Notes: a model not told the origin generated them from the sequence alone. Positions 14,988-25,892 are shown, numbered from the stretch's first letter. The stretch is DNA of 64,000 bases from Paracoccaceae bacterium Fryx2 (GCA_032334235.1 JAVSGI010000001.1:1-64000); one strand, 5' to 3'. Program-made: numbers and translations.

Positions 14988-15710
14988 GCTCGAATGGCTC
15001 GTTATGCAACCTCCCAGCTGCTTTACAACCCCAGCCAACGGCTTTGGACTCAGCCGCTGCGCAACACTGGCGTTTGGCGCGGCCGACCGGCTCCTCGATC
15101 TTTTGCGGCGCTTCACCGCCGCGCCGTCCGCCAGGAGCACAGCCGCCCGAAGGTCGAGTCTTTCAAAGCCTGGGCCGAGGAGCAGTTCAAGCACATCTCG
15201 GGCAAAAGCGACCTTGTTGGTGACGCAGCGCCCGCGCCACGCCTGCCGGTGCTGCTCGGGTGCGGTGATGCAGGCGCATGTCCGAACCAGCGCCCCGACC
15301 TCGCCGTCGTCGACCGTGGCTATCGCGGTCATGGTGTTGAGAAGACCCGCGTGCTGAACCGCCGCAACGCACTCTTCGCCGGCCACGACGAGGGCGGAAG
15401 GTGCTGGGCGCGCTTCGCCAGCCTGATCGGCACATGCAAGATGAACCGGGTCGAGCCCTACGCCTATCTCGTCGACCTCTTCTCCCGGCTCGCCAATGGC
15501 CATCTCGACAAGGACATCGACGCGCTGACGCCCTGGGCCTACATCCCGGCGGCCAAACCTGAGATCGCCTCACTTCCGGGAAAATGACCTCATCCGGGAG
15601 TCCCCAGTGAGCTCACAAGACTTCTGACAATCGGCAAACGCCAGTCGCCAGCGCGACCGGGCGAGCGACCGCAAGAAAAACATCAATGGCCCGGAGACGT
15701 CGCTTACGAT
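14988..15710 (+). pseudogene. Mosaic relic of IS66 TnpC with an inserted IS5/IS1182-like fragment
   Basis: Two pieces of an IS66-type TnpC are in one frame. Residues near 15115-15195 include VESFKAWAEEQFKHISGKS, and 15358-15560 encodes the diagnostic C-terminus (NALFAGHDEGGRCWARFASL, then FSRLANGHL and DIDALTPWAY). Between them ~150 bases include PDLAVVDRGYRGHGVEK, the end motif of IS5/IS1182-type transposases. After the stop, 15694-15710 (CGGAGACGTCGCTTAC) resembles an IS66 terminal repeat. The N-terminal two thirds of TnpC and tnpA/tnpB are missing. Confidence 0.75.
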
Positions 15711-15778
15711 GGATACCATCGTGCAGCGACGGCCTTGAATCGCTGCAGGCCAGCGACCAGCTACTTGCCCCTATCCGC

Positions 15779-16612
15779 TCAGGCGGGCTCTAGCACCACC
15801 GTGACGTCGCGCGGCCGGGCGTGGTAGGGCGACGAGGTGACGAGCACATGCGCACCGGTCGCCGCATATTCGGCCGCATTGGCAGTCGTGATGCCTCCGG
15901 CGGCTGCGACACGAGCTGGCGAGCCCGACAGGTCGGCAACCACGTGCGCCACCGCATCGGGCACGAACTTCTCGAGCTGCACCACGTCCGCGCCCCATTC
16001 CGCTGCCCGCAGCGCATCCTCGTGACAGGTGACCTCGACGACGATGTGCCTTTCGGGGCAAGCGCTGCGCAGCCGCATGAGCTGGCCCTTCAGGCAGCCG
16101 GGCGCGAAGGCGCGGTGCTCGGGGAAGACAAGCACCGTGTCCGACAGGCCCGCGCGATGGATCGTGGCACCGCCCGCCGTCACCGCCTTGAGCGCCAGCG
16201 TCCGCGTGCCTGGCACGGCCTTGCGCGTGCAGGCCACGACCACCCCAAGCCTGACAGCGACCGCCGCATCGACAAGCTCGCGCGTCGCGGTGGCGAGACC
16301 CGCGGCCCATTCCACCAGCACCTGCGCCACCTTCCAGCCGGCAAAGAGCGCCTCGGCGGGCCCTGCTGCCCCGAGGATCATGTCGCCACGCGCGCGCGCC
16401 TCGCCAGAGGCGGCGGCGAGATCGACCGCGCAGCCCAGAAGCTCGAAGATCCGCCCCGCCTCCTCGACCGCGCAAAGGGTCATCGGGTCGCGCGCCGCCA
16501 TCACGAGGTGCCCGCGCGACCGGTCGAAGCCGAGAGAGCGCGTGGTGAGGTCGCCGAACGGGACGTCCTCGCGGATCAGCGCGAGCAGTGCCTGGTCGTC
16601 GATGAGGAACAT
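15779..16612 (-). CDS. modD: ModD, pyrophosphorylase-like protein of molybdate loci
   Basis: A 277-residue protein of the nicotinate-nucleotide pyrophosphorylase (QPRTase) fold. The N-terminal EDVPFGDLTTRSL stretch, the ACTRKAVPGTRTL phosphoribosyl-binding segment and the C-terminal AAAGGITTANAAEYAATGA barrel motif mark the ModD subgroup. ModD occurs with modABC in Rhodobacter but its exact reaction is not settled. It is last in the minus-strand order modE-modA-modB-modC-tauE-modD. An IS66 relic ends about 70 bases downstream. Confidence 0.87.
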   Translation of the reverse strand: MFLIDDQALLALIREDVPFGDLTTRSLGFDRSRGHLVMAARDPMTLCAVEEAGRIFELLGCAVDLAAASGEARARGDMILGAAGPAEALFAGWKVAQVLVEWAAGLATATRELVDAAVAVRLGVVVACTRKAVPGTRTLALKAVTAGGATIHRAGLSDTVLVFPEHRAFAPGCLKGQLMRLRSACPERHIVVEVTCHEDALRAAEWGADVVQLEKFVPDAVAHVVADLSGSPARVAAAGGITTANAAEYAATGAHVLVTSSPYHARPRDVTVVLEPA

Positions 16613-16702
16613 GGGGACACTCCTTGATTACCTTGATTTTCCTGGGCAATGGCTTGGGGGGGCGGTGCGGGTCTTCCAACTCCGGCAGGGCGGCACCGAT
16701 GC

Positions 16703-17497
16703 TCACTTGTGCCGCCAGACCTTCCAGGCCGAGACGAGCAGGATGGCTGCCAGCCCCGGCAGCAGCACCGCCTCGGGAACGATGCCGAGAAGCAACCCGC
16801 CAATGAAGGTGCCCAGCACCGAACCCGCCGCCATGACCAGCACGAAGCGGCGGTTGCGGCCGAGGGTGGCGAAGCTCTGGTCCTGGCTGTAGCGGGCGAA
16901 GCCCACCAGCATCGTCGGCAGGCTGACCGCCAGCGACAGGCTGCCGGCCAGCTTGATGTCGGCACCGAACAGGATCACCAGCGTCGGGATCAGAAGCTCG
17001 CCTCCCGCCACGCCCATCAGCGAGGCGACGATGCCGATCGCCAGCCCGGCCAGCACGCCCGCCACCATCTGCGGCGCGCCTTCGAGAAGCGGCGCGCCAG
17101 TCGTGACCCCGTGCCCTGCCACAAGGACCACCGCGATCACCACCATCAGCGCTGCGATCACACGGTAGAGCGTCGCCGTGCGCAGCCGCGTCGCCCATCC
17201 CGCCCCGAGCCACGCCCCGGCAAGGCTGCCGGCGAGCAGGTTCAGGATCACCGGCCAGTGGGCGGCAAGATCCGCGAAGGGGACGGTCCCGGCGCGGAAC
17301 GGAAGGGCGGTCGCGACCACGATCAGGCTCATGGCCTTGTTCAGGATCACCGCCTCCAGCGCCGGAAAGCCGAAAAGCGCGATCAGGACCGGCAGGCGGA
17401 ACTCGGCGCCGCCCAGTCCGATCAGGCCGCCGAGGGTGCCGATGACGCCTCCTGCGGCAAAGGCGGCGGGGCTGCGGGTGGCGGTCATGGGGCGCAT
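16703..17497 (-). CDS. TauE/SafE-family membrane permease
   Basis: About 264 residues with eight or so hydrophobic helices. It has the duplicated TauE signature: GVIGTLGGLIGLGGAEFRLP near the start and GIVASLMGVAGGELLIPT in the second half. TauE/SafE proteins export or import small sulfur-containing or organic anions. Its place between modC and modD suggests a role with molybdate/sulfate-type oxyanions, which is inference. ATG at 17497 is preceded by AAGAGG. Confidence 0.83.
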   Translation of the reverse strand: MRPMTATRSPAAFAAGGVIGTLGGLIGLGGAEFRLPVLIALFGFPALEAVILNKAMSLIVVATALPFRAGTVPFADLAAHWPVILNLLAGSLAGAWLGAGWATRLRTATLYRVIAALMVVIAVVLVAGHGVTTGAPLLEGAPQMVAGVLAGLAIGIVASLMGVAGGELLIPTLVILFGADIKLAGSLSLAVSLPTMLVGFARYSQDQSFATLGRNRRFVLVMAAGSVLGTFIGGLLLGIVPEAVLLPGLAAILLVSAWKVWRHK

Positions 17498-17534
17498 CGG
17501 GAACCTCTTGGACAACGGGTAACGGGACTTCGGG

Positions 17535-18635
17535 TCAGCTTTGTGCGGGCGGTGGGGCAGGATGGGCCAGCGCCACGGCCTTCAGGCGCGCGACGACCAG
17601 TTCGCCCGGCCGAAGATGCAACCTGTCCCACGACAGACGCGAGATGCCGGCGAGCACCGCAGCCCCCCCGCCCTCGGCCCCCAGCGACAGGCGCACCGTC
17701 ATCTGGTGGCCGGTGCCCGCCTCCGCCCCTTCGATCCGGGCGGGCAGCGCGTTCAGGATCGTCGTGTCCTCGGGCATGTCGCGGCCAAGGCTCACGTCGC
17801 TGGCCGGAATGCGCAGCCGGCAGCGGGTGCCGGGTGCCCCGAGGTCGCCCGGCACCACCAGCCGCCCGCCCGGCACCTCCACCTCCGAGAGGCCATAGAC
17901 CGGATCGGTCGCCACCACGCGGCCGTCGATCACCGCCGCCGGGTTCGGCATGCGGATCAGCGGCAGGTCCGGGTTGGCCAGCAGATCGGCGATCGGCCCC
18001 GCGGCGCGAACCCGGCCCGCCTCCATCAGCACCAGCGTGTCGGCCAGCCGTTCGACCTCGGCGATGTCGTGGCTGACGTAAAGCACCGGGATCGACAGCG
18101 CCGCGTGCAGCCGTTCCAGATAGGGCAGGATCTCGTCCCTGGAGAACCGGTCGAGCGCCGACAGCGGCTCGTCCATCAACAGAAGCCGCGGCTGCGACAG
18201 CAGCGCCCGGCCGATGGCGATCCGCTGCCGCTCGCCGCCCGACAGCATGGCGGTGGGGCGGTCGAGAAGCGGCGCGATGCCCAGCAGGTCGATCACCTCC
18301 TCCATCCCGATCCCCTGCTCTCCGGCCCCCGACCGCCGCAGGCCGAAGCGCAGGTTGCCCTCGACCGACAGATGCGGGAACAGGCTCGCTTCCTGAAAGA
18401 CATACCCAGCGGCGCGGCGGTGGGGCGGCACGAAGCGCCGTCCTTCCTGCCAGCTTTCACCATTGACGCGCAGGCTGGAGCCGGGCAGCCGCATCAGCCC
18501 TGCCACACCGCGCAGCACGCTGGTCTTGCCGCAGCCCGACGGGCCGAACAGCGCGGTGACCCCGCTGCCCGGCACGGTGAAGCGCGCATCCAGGACAAAG
18601 CCCCCCAGCCGCCCGCAGAAGGCCGCCTCGATCAT
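17535..18635 (-). CDS. modC: Molybdate ABC transporter ATPase ModC
   Basis: A 366-residue ATPase of the molybdate importer. Walker A is GPSGCGKTS, the signature [16 protein letters not shown], Walker [13 protein letters not shown], and the switch histidine lies in [14 protein letters not shown]. The C-terminal ~130 residues form the TOBE/Mop domain, with [18 protein letters not shown] and [20 protein letters not shown]. The start overlaps the modB stop by 4 bases (ATGA). The frame is intact, but the transporter lacks a working ModA here. Confidence 0.93.
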   Translation of the reverse strand: MIEAAFCGRLGGFVLDARFTVPGSGVTALFGPSGCGKTSVLRGVAGLMRLPGSSLRVNGESWQEGRRFVPPHRRAAGYVFQEASLFPHLSVEGNLRFGLRRSGAGEQGIGMEEVIDLLGIAPLLDRPTAMLSGGERQRIAIGRALLSQPRLLLMDEPLSALDRFSRDEILPYLERLHAALSIPVLYVSHDIAEVERLADTLVLMEAGRVRAAGPIADLLANPDLPLIRMPNPAAVIDGRVVATDPVYGLSEVEVPGGRLVVPGDLGAPGTRCRLRIPASDVSLGRDMPEDTTILNALPARIEGAEAGTGHQMTVRLSLGAEGGGAAVLAGISRLSWDRLHLRPGELVVARLKAVALAHPAPPPAQS

Positions 18636-19318
18636 CGCCGTCCCCATTTCAGCCGCCGCTCGATCAGCAGCATGGCAAGGATCACCAGGAAGGACATCGC
18701 CAGCATTCCCGCCGCCAGCACATGCGCCTTGCTCCATTGCAGCGTCTCGACATAGTCGAAGATCTGTACCGACAGCACCTTGGTCTGGCCGGGGATGCCG
18801 CCGCCGATCATCAGCACGACGCCGAACTCGCCCACCGTATGGGCAAAGCCGAGGATCGCACCGGTCGACAGGCCCGGCAGCGCGAGCGGCAGCGCCACGG
18901 TGAAGAAGGCATCGAGCGGCGAGGCCCGCAGGGTCGCCGCCACCTCCATCGGGCGCGGCCCCATCGCCTCGAAGGCGTTGCGGATCGGGTTCACCACGAA
19001 GGGCAGCGAATAGAAGACCGAGCCCACCACCAGCCCCTCGAAGGTGAAGGACAACTGCCGCCCGAGGATCGCTGTCAGCGGCGAGGCCGGCCCCATGGCG
19101 ATCAGCAGGTAGAAGCCCAGCACCGTCGGCGGCAGCACGATGGGCAGGGCGACGATCGTGGCGACGACCTCCTTCCAGAGGCCGCCGCTGCGGGATAGCC
19201 ACCAGGCCAGCGGCGTGCCCAGCAGCAAGAGCACCACGGTCGTGATCGCGGCAAGCTGAAGCGTCAGCAGGATCGTCTCGATCATGGCCGCATCGAGCAG
19301 CGGGCTGTCCCCGGTCAT
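18632..19318 (-). CDS. modB: Molybdate ABC transporter permease ModB
   Basis: A 228-residue inner-membrane permease with about five transmembrane helices and the EAA-type cytoplasmic loop ([20 protein letters not shown], then [13 protein letters not shown]) that docks onto ModC. It starts 3 bases after the modA stop and overlaps modC, so it belongs to the mod operon. Insertion of an IS into modA upstream may be polar on it. Confidence 0.92.
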   Translation of the reverse strand: MTGDSPLLDAAMIETILLTLQLAAITTVVLLLLGTPLAWWLSRSGGLWKEVVATIVALPIVLPPTVLGFYLLIAMGPASPLTAILGRQLSFTFEGLVVGSVFYSLPFVVNPIRNAFEAMGPRPMEVAATLRASPLDAFFTVALPLALPGLSTGAILGFAHTVGEFGVVLMIGGGIPGQTKVLSVQIFDYVETLQWSKAHVLAAGMLAMSFLVILAMLLIERRLKWGRR

Positions 19319-19321
19319 GGC

Positions 19322-19363
19322 TCAGTCTCCGGTCGTGTAGCCGTAGCGCTCGATGATGGCGAC
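19322..19363 (-). pseudogene. modA: modA, last 14 codons (separated by IS3)
   Basis: Codons VAIIERYGYTTGD plus stop are the typical ModA C-terminus (RYGY/F ending). They are separated from the rest of modA (22015-22726) by the 2.65-kb composite insertion. The combined length is not a multiple of three (712+42 bases) and the flanks show no 3-bp target repeat, so bases were lost at the insertion site. Confidence 0.85.
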
Positions 19364-19414
19364 TGAACCGCCCCGGGTTTACCGGAGGGCAAAACTCTCG
19401 GAGAATTGCCCGTT

Positions 19415-19756
19415 ATGGAACAGACCTCAAAGAAGAAGACCTCGAAGCCGTATTCACCTGAGTTCCGCGAGCGTGCGGTGCGGCTGGCGATGGAACACCG
19501 CGATGATTATCAGAGCGAGGCTGCGGCGCTGACGGCGATTGCAGGTAAATTGGGCTGTTCGACGGACAGCCTTCGCGTCTGGATGCGACAGGTCCAGCGC
19601 GATGGTGGCGAACGGCCGGGACCTACCAGCGCTGAGATCGCGCGGATCAAAGAGCTTGAGCGCGAGAACCGGGAACTGCGGCAAGCGAACGAGATTCTGC
19701 GCAAAGCTTCAGCGTATTTTGCCCAGGCGGAGCTCGACCGCCCGTTTCGCAAATGA
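19415..19756 (+). CDS. IS3-family transposase OrfA (HTH)
   Basis: Same 113-residue protein as at 183-524, with the HTH and the leucine zipper IKELERENRELR. It is intact, but its partner orfB is broken by the nested IS5-type element, so this copy cannot supply a full transposase unless OrfB comes from elsewhere. Confidence 0.92.
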   Translation: MEQTSKKKTSKPYSPEFRERAVRLAMEHRDDYQSEAAALTAIAGKLGCSTDSLRVWMRQVQRDGGERPGPTSAEIARIKELERENRELRQANEILRKASAYFAQAELDRPFRK

Positions 19757-20173
19757 CTGCTTTCATTGAGGAAAGCCGAGAGGCATTCGGGGTCGAGCCG
19801 ATCTGCAGGGCACTGCAGTTTGCCCCTTCCACCTTTTATGACCGGCGGGCGATCATGCGTGATCCTGACCGGGCCTCGGCCCGGGCCAAATCGGATGCCG
19901 CCCTGAGCCTCAAGATCGACGCGGCCTGGGATGCCAACCGCAAGCTCTATGGCGCGCGGAAGATCTGGCATGTTTTGCGACGGCAGGGTGAAGACGCCGC
20001 CCGCTGCACCGTGGAACGATTGATGCGCCATCTGGGCATCAGGGGCGTGGTCCGTGGCAAGAAGGTCATCACGACCAATCCTGACACGTCTCTGCCTTGC
20101 CCGGACGACAAGGTGAACCGGCTGTTCATGGCGGATCGGCCGAACAAGCTGTGGGTTTCAGATTTCACCTATG
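19753..20173 (+). pseudogene. IS3-family OrfB, 5' part (split by IS5-type element)
   Basis: Holds the N-terminal domain and the start of the RNase H fold, up to LWVSDFTY with the first catalytic aspartate. Joined to 21489-21973 after removing the nested element and one CCTATG, it makes 301 codons plus stop in frame, a normal OrfB length. Confidence 0.92.
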
Positions 20174-21973
<1,800 letters not shown>

Positions 21974-22014
21974 TCATTGAACAAACCACCCTCCGGTAAA
22001 CCCGGGGCGGTTCA

Positions 22015-22726
22015 TCCGGAGGAAGTCGAGGAAGGCGCGCGCGGCCTCGCTGGTCTCGCCCCGTTTCAGCAGAACGGCATCCTGCCGGATCGGGGCATGA
22101 AGCTCCTCCGGCACCATCCAGCGCGAGCCCGTGTCGTCCAGGATCACCTGCGACAGGGCCACGAAGCCAACGGGCGCGTTGCCGGTGGCCACGAACTGAT
22201 GCGCCTGGCTGATGCTCTTGCCGGTGACCAGCTTCGGTTGCAGGCTGTCGTAGACCCCCAGCGCCTGCATCGTCTCGACTGCCGCGGCACCATAGGGGGC
22301 GGCGGCCGGGTCTGCGATGGCGACATGGGTCAGGTCGGGCCTGCGCAGCGCCGCCTCGGTGCCGTCGATGAGGTCCGGGTCGGCGCTCCACAGCACCAGC
22401 GTGCCGATGGCATAGGTGAAGCGCGTGCCGGGGACGGCGAAGCCCTCCGCCTCGGCCTTTTCCGGGCGGGCCTGATCGGCGGACAGGAAGACCTCGAACG
22501 GCGCGCCCTGCGAGATCTGGGTGTAGAACTGGCCGGCGGGGCCGAAGCTGAAGGTGACGGTATGGCCGGTGGCTTCGGTGAAGGCCGCGGCGATCTCGGT
22601 TGCGGGCTCGGTGAAGTTGGCGGCGACCGCGGCCAGCGTCTCGCCTGCCCGGACGGGGGCGGCGAACACGAGTGCGGCCAGCGCCGCAGTGAAGGCCGCG
22701 CGCAGGGCTGTCGTGCAGAATGTCAT
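22015..22726 (-). pseudogene. modA: Molybdate-binding protein ModA, truncated by IS3
   Basis: Periplasmic molybdate-binding protein without its last ~18 residues. It has a signal peptide (residues 1-26, cleaving after Val-Arg-Ala), then ETLAAVAANFTEPATEIAAA and the ligand-loop FGPAGQFYTQISQGAPFEVF, both typical of ModA. The downstream part GKSISQAHQFVATGNAPVGF is also conserved. The frame reads into the IS end and adds about 11 foreign residues. The loss of the C-terminal helix probably abolishes function, but partial activity cannot be excluded. Confidence 0.9.
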
Positions 22727-22787
22727 GAAGATATTCCTTCTTGAGATTTGGAAAAGCCCGGCGCCCGAGGAGCCGGGCCGGGAGGCG

Positions 22788-23582
22788 TCACGGCATTGCC
22801 AGGATGACGTGGCTGGCCTTGACGAGAGCGGTGGCGCGGTCACCGGGCTGCAGGTTCAGATCGCGCGCGCTTTCCAGCGTGATGATGGCGGCCATGGTCT
22901 TGCCGCCGCCGAGGTCGAGCACGATTTCCGAATTCACCGCCCCGTCGGTGCGGGCCGCGACGGTGCCCGTCAGCCGGTTGCGCACCGAAATGCCTGCCGG
23001 AGCCTCGCCTGCGGCAAGGATCACGAAGCTCGACTTGATGAGGGCAAAGACCTCGGTGCCAGCTGCAAGGCCCAGGTCGTCGGCGCTGCGCTCGGTGATG
23101 ATGGCGGTCAGGCTCTGCCCGTCGGCGAGGGCCATCGTCACCTCGGCGCTGACCGCGCCCTCGGTGACACGGGTGACGGTGCAGCGATAGACGTTTCGCG
23201 TGCTGGTTTTCATGAAGAGACTCCAGAGAGGGTTGAGGGAAGTGTCGGACCCTCCGAGGCCGACCTCGAGCGCGCTCACGACGCGGGCAAGGCCGTCCTC
23301 CACAGCGGCAAAGGTGGCGATGACCCGCGCCCCGGCGGGCGTGATCGTGGCGCCTCCGCCCGCCTTCCCGCCCGGTGCTGCGGTGACGAGCGGGGTGGCG
23401 AACAGGTTGTTCATCGCGGCGACCGCGTCCCAAGCGGCCTTGTAGGAAAGCCCCACAACCCGCGCCGCGCCCGAGATCGAGCCCTGTTCCCGGATCGCCT
23501 TCAGCAGACGGATGCGCTCACCGCCCATCCGGGGCAGCGCCCCCCGCTGCAGCACCAGCCCGCCGCGAAGATCCTCGTCCAT
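22788..23582 (-). CDS. modE: Molybdate-responsive regulator ModE/MopA-type
   Basis: A 264-residue regulator. The N-terminal winged helix (RIRLLKAIREQGSISGAARV, with LSYKAAWDAV as recognition helix) is LysR-like, as in ModE. Two Mop/TOBE domains follow at ~125-190 and ~195-264 (RNVYRCTVTRVTEGAVSAEV, ISVRNRLTGTVAARTDGAVN), which bind molybdate. In Rhodobacter, MopA/MopB-type ModE repress modABCD and alternative nitrogenase genes when molybdate is plentiful. It has GGGAGGG before the ATG. Sequence of foreign origin begins about 20-40 bases upstream, so its native promoter may be lost. Confidence 0.9.
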   Translation of the reverse strand: MDEDLRGGLVLQRGALPRMGGERIRLLKAIREQGSISGAARVVGLSYKAAWDAVAAMNNLFATPLVTAAPGGKAGGGATITPAGARVIATFAAVEDGLARVVSALEVGLGGSDTSLNPLWSLFMKTSTRNVYRCTVTRVTEGAVSAEVTMALADGQSLTAIITERSADDLGLAAGTEVFALIKSSFVILAAGEAPAGISVRNRLTGTVAARTDGAVNSEIVLDLGGGKTMAAIITLESARDLNLQPGDRATALVKASHVILAMP

Positions 23583-23689
23583 CTTGCCCTCCCGCTATGT
23601 AGTCCGACACCACAACGGTAAGCACGCGGCGTGCCAACCTTGATTTTGTTGCTCAGAAACGCGTCGGCTGGGGGACAAAACCAACATCC

Positions 23690-23734
23690 TTGTCGGCATC
23701 CGCACAAAGTGCTTGCCAGCATCCGCACAAAGTC
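23690..23734. repeat. Two 22-base direct repeats, possibly the end of another IS21-type element
   Basis: CTTGTCGGCATCCGCACAAAG (from 23690) and CTTGCCAGCATCCGCACAAAG (from 23713) repeat with a 23-base period. Tandem ~22-bp units are the hallmark of IS21 ends. They separate the IS256 fragment from modE. The origin is inference. Confidence 0.45.
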
Positions 23735-23756
23735 GGGGGCGCCCTTTGGTGTCCGG

Positions 23757-24354
23757 GAAAGCTTTGCGCTTCTTCTCGATCTCTGTCGCTGTGTCGGCGT
23801 AGATCATGTCCCGGTAGTCCTCGGTCAGCTCGTCATGGAGGAGCTTCGGTGCATGGGCCAGCAGGTTTCGGTGCTTGTGAACCGTGCAGCGCTGGATCGG
23901 CAGAGCCTCGCCCCACAGCGCCACCAGAGCGGCTTCCAATCCGGGGGCGCCGTCAACAATGACGAACTCGGGCCGCTTCAGCCCGCGCGCGTCGAGGTCG
24001 TCGAGGAACTGGCGCCAGGCGGAGGTGCTCTCTCCGCCCATGTTCCGGATGGACAACAGCACCTTCTGGCCGTCGCGGCGCACCCCGATCGCGGCCAGAA
24101 CCGAGATGTTCGTGGCCTTCCGGTCCAGCCGCGTCCGGATCACGGTGCCGTCGAGGATCAGACGCACGATGTCCTCGTCGGCCAGGCTGCGGGCGCACCA
24201 GGCATCCCAATCCACCTTCACCTTGCGCCAGGCCCGGCTGACCACATCCTTGCTGACGGCGCCCTCGAACAGCCCGAACAGCGCCCGCTTGACGCGCCGG
24301 GTGTTGGTCCCGGAAAGATAGACGGCCGCGATCAGCGCCTCGGCTGTTGACGCG
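23757..24354 (-). pseudogene. IS256-family transposase, internal fragment
   Basis: About 200 residues of the mutator-type transposase core. STAEALIAAVYLSGTNTRRV starts it, and the catalytic region shows RLILDGTVIRTRLDRK and FVIVDGAPGLEAAL with two aspartates, then QRCTVHKHRNLLAHAP. The N-terminal ~100 residues and everything after EKKRKAF are missing. Upstream it abuts a HAD-hydrolase start; downstream it abuts the repeats at 23690-23734. Not functional. Confidence 0.88.
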
Positions 24355-24454
24355 CCGCAGCCAGCAGCGCCTTCCAAGGATTTATGGGAGAACGGATGTG
24401 AAGCAGCGTTCCATAACAGTCGAAGGCAACGGCGCGGATTTTGGGGCCGGTCAT
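24352..24454 (-). pseudogene. HAD-superfamily hydrolase, N-terminal fragment
   Basis: From an ATG at 24454 about 34 codons read MTGPKIRAVAFDCYGTLL and then PWKALLAAARQ. The DxxGTL motif I (Asp-Cys-Tyr-Gly-Thr-Leu) is that of haloacid-dehalogenase-like hydrolases. The frame is cut where the IS256 homology begins. The rest of the gene is not in the window. Confidence 0.72.
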
Positions 24455-24524
24455 GTTGTAACCGCCATAGCCGAACCCGACTCCACCTCGTCTAAATGCG
24501 CAAATCGGGAACCAGATCTTGGGG

Positions 24525-24875
24525 TCATGGTCGGGTGAGCAGTCTCAGCAGGATGCGGGCGTCATGATCCTGACCGCCAAAGAACACCGCGAGGAGGCGC
24601 AGAATCTTCCGGGCATCATCGACCTCGAAATAGTAGATGGCACGGCCCTTGGTGACATTTCGGACCCCATCGCCGAGGCGGGGACGTAGCGTGCCTTGAT
24701 GCGGCGCACTGCCAAGATCCTCAATGGTGGCTTCAATCTCTGTAATGCGCCGTTCGGCAAGCTGAAATGCCCCTTCCGCGCTCTCACCGAAATCTTCCGC
24801 GGCGGCGACAAGGAAATCGAATATCAGCTCGAGATCAACGTCGACATCCGCAGCCCGAACGACCTCATAGACCAC
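24525..24875 (-). CDS. ParE/RelE-family toxin
   Basis: A 116-residue toxin. The N-terminal helix region (DLELIFDFLVAAAEDFGES), the GSAPHQGTLRPRLGDGVRNV segment and the strands AIYYFEVDD and ILRLLAVFFGGQDH match the ParE fold. It starts at a GTG inside its antitoxin gene (11-base overlap). It is unlike the ParE at 7028 and so is a separate module. Confidence 0.83.
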   Translation of the reverse strand: MVYEVVRAADVDVDLELIFDFLVAAAEDFGESAEGAFQLAERRITEIEATIEDLGSAPHQGTLRPRLGDGVRNVTKGRAIYYFEVDDARKILRLLAVFFGGQDHDARILLRLLTRP

Positions 24876-25122
24876 GCTCGCCCCGCTTGCGTGCGATCAT
24901 GTCCCTGGCGCTCTGCCGGGCCTCATCAAGCGAAATGAAGGGGCCGACGCGACGCCTTTCGAGAAGTTCGCGCAGTGCGCTGGTGGTCTGCGATTCTTCG
25001 CGCAGGAGTTCAAGGCCCTGTTGGAGCACGGCACTGAGACTGGAATATCGGCCCTGCGCCACCAGTTCGCGGGCAAAAGCCTCTTGAGATTCGGTCAGGG
25101 AAATCGACGCTTTGACGCTCAC
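24865..25122 (-). CDS. ParD-like RHH antitoxin
   Basis: An 85-residue type II antitoxin. The strand VKASISLTESQEAFARELV and the helix SSLSAVLQQGLELLREE form the ribbon-helix-helix of ParD. The C-terminal half (FISLDEARQSARDMIARK) binds the toxin. It is the first gene of the pair. Just upstream lies an AT-richer stretch ending in the resolvase relic. Confidence 0.83.
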   Translation of the reverse strand: MSVKASISLTESQEAFARELVAQGRYSSLSAVLQQGLELLREESQTTSALRELLERRRVGPFISLDEARQSARDMIARKRGERGL

Positions 25123-25224
25123 AGCGAAACCCTCCTATGCTACTGGGTAGTATTCAGCAGTCGGCACTGGTCGTCAATAACAGACTTGGGTTGTGTGGGG
25201 GTGGCGAGGAACAAACGAAAACAC

Positions 25225-25509
25225 CACCCGACGCACCTGCTGCAAACCGTTACCGACCTCGAGAGCCGTGGCGTCGGGTTTCGCTCGCTTACTGAGAATG
25301 TCGACACGACCAGCATCGCACAGTTCGAACGCGAGCGTATCGTTGAACGGATCAAGGAGGGCCTGGAAGCCGCCTGGAAGCGTGGCCGGATGGGGGGAAG
25401 GCCCCCTGCCCTGCCGCCGGCCCAGAAAGCCGGGGTGAAACGGATGTGGGACGTGGAGCGCCGCCCCATCCCCGAGATAGCGGACCTGTTCAAGGTCAGC
25501 GTAAGCTGA
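25225..25509 (+). pseudogene. Tn3-type serine resolvase fragment with an internal deletion
   Basis: In one frame: HLLQTVTDLESRGVGFRSLT then ENVDTT, directly followed by SIAQFERERIVERIKEGLEA. Normal resolvases have about 12-14 residues (Ser-Pro-x-Gly-Lys-Leu...) between TT and SIAQFE, so an in-frame deletion is visible. The N-terminal catalytic serine is missing, and the C-terminal HTH stops after IADLFKVSVS. It is the relic of a Tn3-like transposon or invertase. Confidence 0.8.
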
Positions 25510-25790
25510 TGCAGGGTTTTGTTCCCGAGGCGGGCTTTGGAGGCCAGCATGGTGAGGAACGAAGAGAAGGGGCGCGAGCAGTGTGATGTCACGGTCACGA
25601 CCGCGCCTGCTACGGGGAAAAGGCCGCCCTCGATTGCCTGGTCGGGGAGAAGCTGCTGCACTTCACCACGCGTCCCGCGATCATCCGGCCTTCGCTGCCC
25701 AACTCCCGTCATTTGTCGCACGTGTACGACGGATGTCCGAGCGGGAGGGGATGCCGAGCCAATCGAAAGGGGTGCATGGAAAAGGCCCCA
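25510..25790. other. Possible frameshifted relic of a small hypothetical gene
   Basis: Two overlapping frames each read naturally for part of the way: ACYGEKAALDCLVGEKLLHF up to about 25665, then HPAFAAQLPSFVARVRRM in another frame up to about 25740. Together they look like one small protein broken by a frameshift. The family is not recognised. Confidence 0.35.
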
Positions 25791-25839
25791 GTCTGGTCGG
25801 GCAGTCTGGTCGGGCAGTCTGGTCGGGCAGTCTGGTCGG
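25791..25839. repeat. 13-bp tandem repeat, 3.8 copies
   Basis: GTCTGGTCGGGCA is repeated three times without change, followed by a partial fourth copy (GTCTGGTCGG). It lies upstream of a small membrane-protein gene. It could vary in copy number by slippage. Confidence 0.9.
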
Positions 25840-25892
25840 CGTTCGGCTGTTGCCCCGATGCCTTTGCCCGTGTTACCCGATTGTGACATCGG

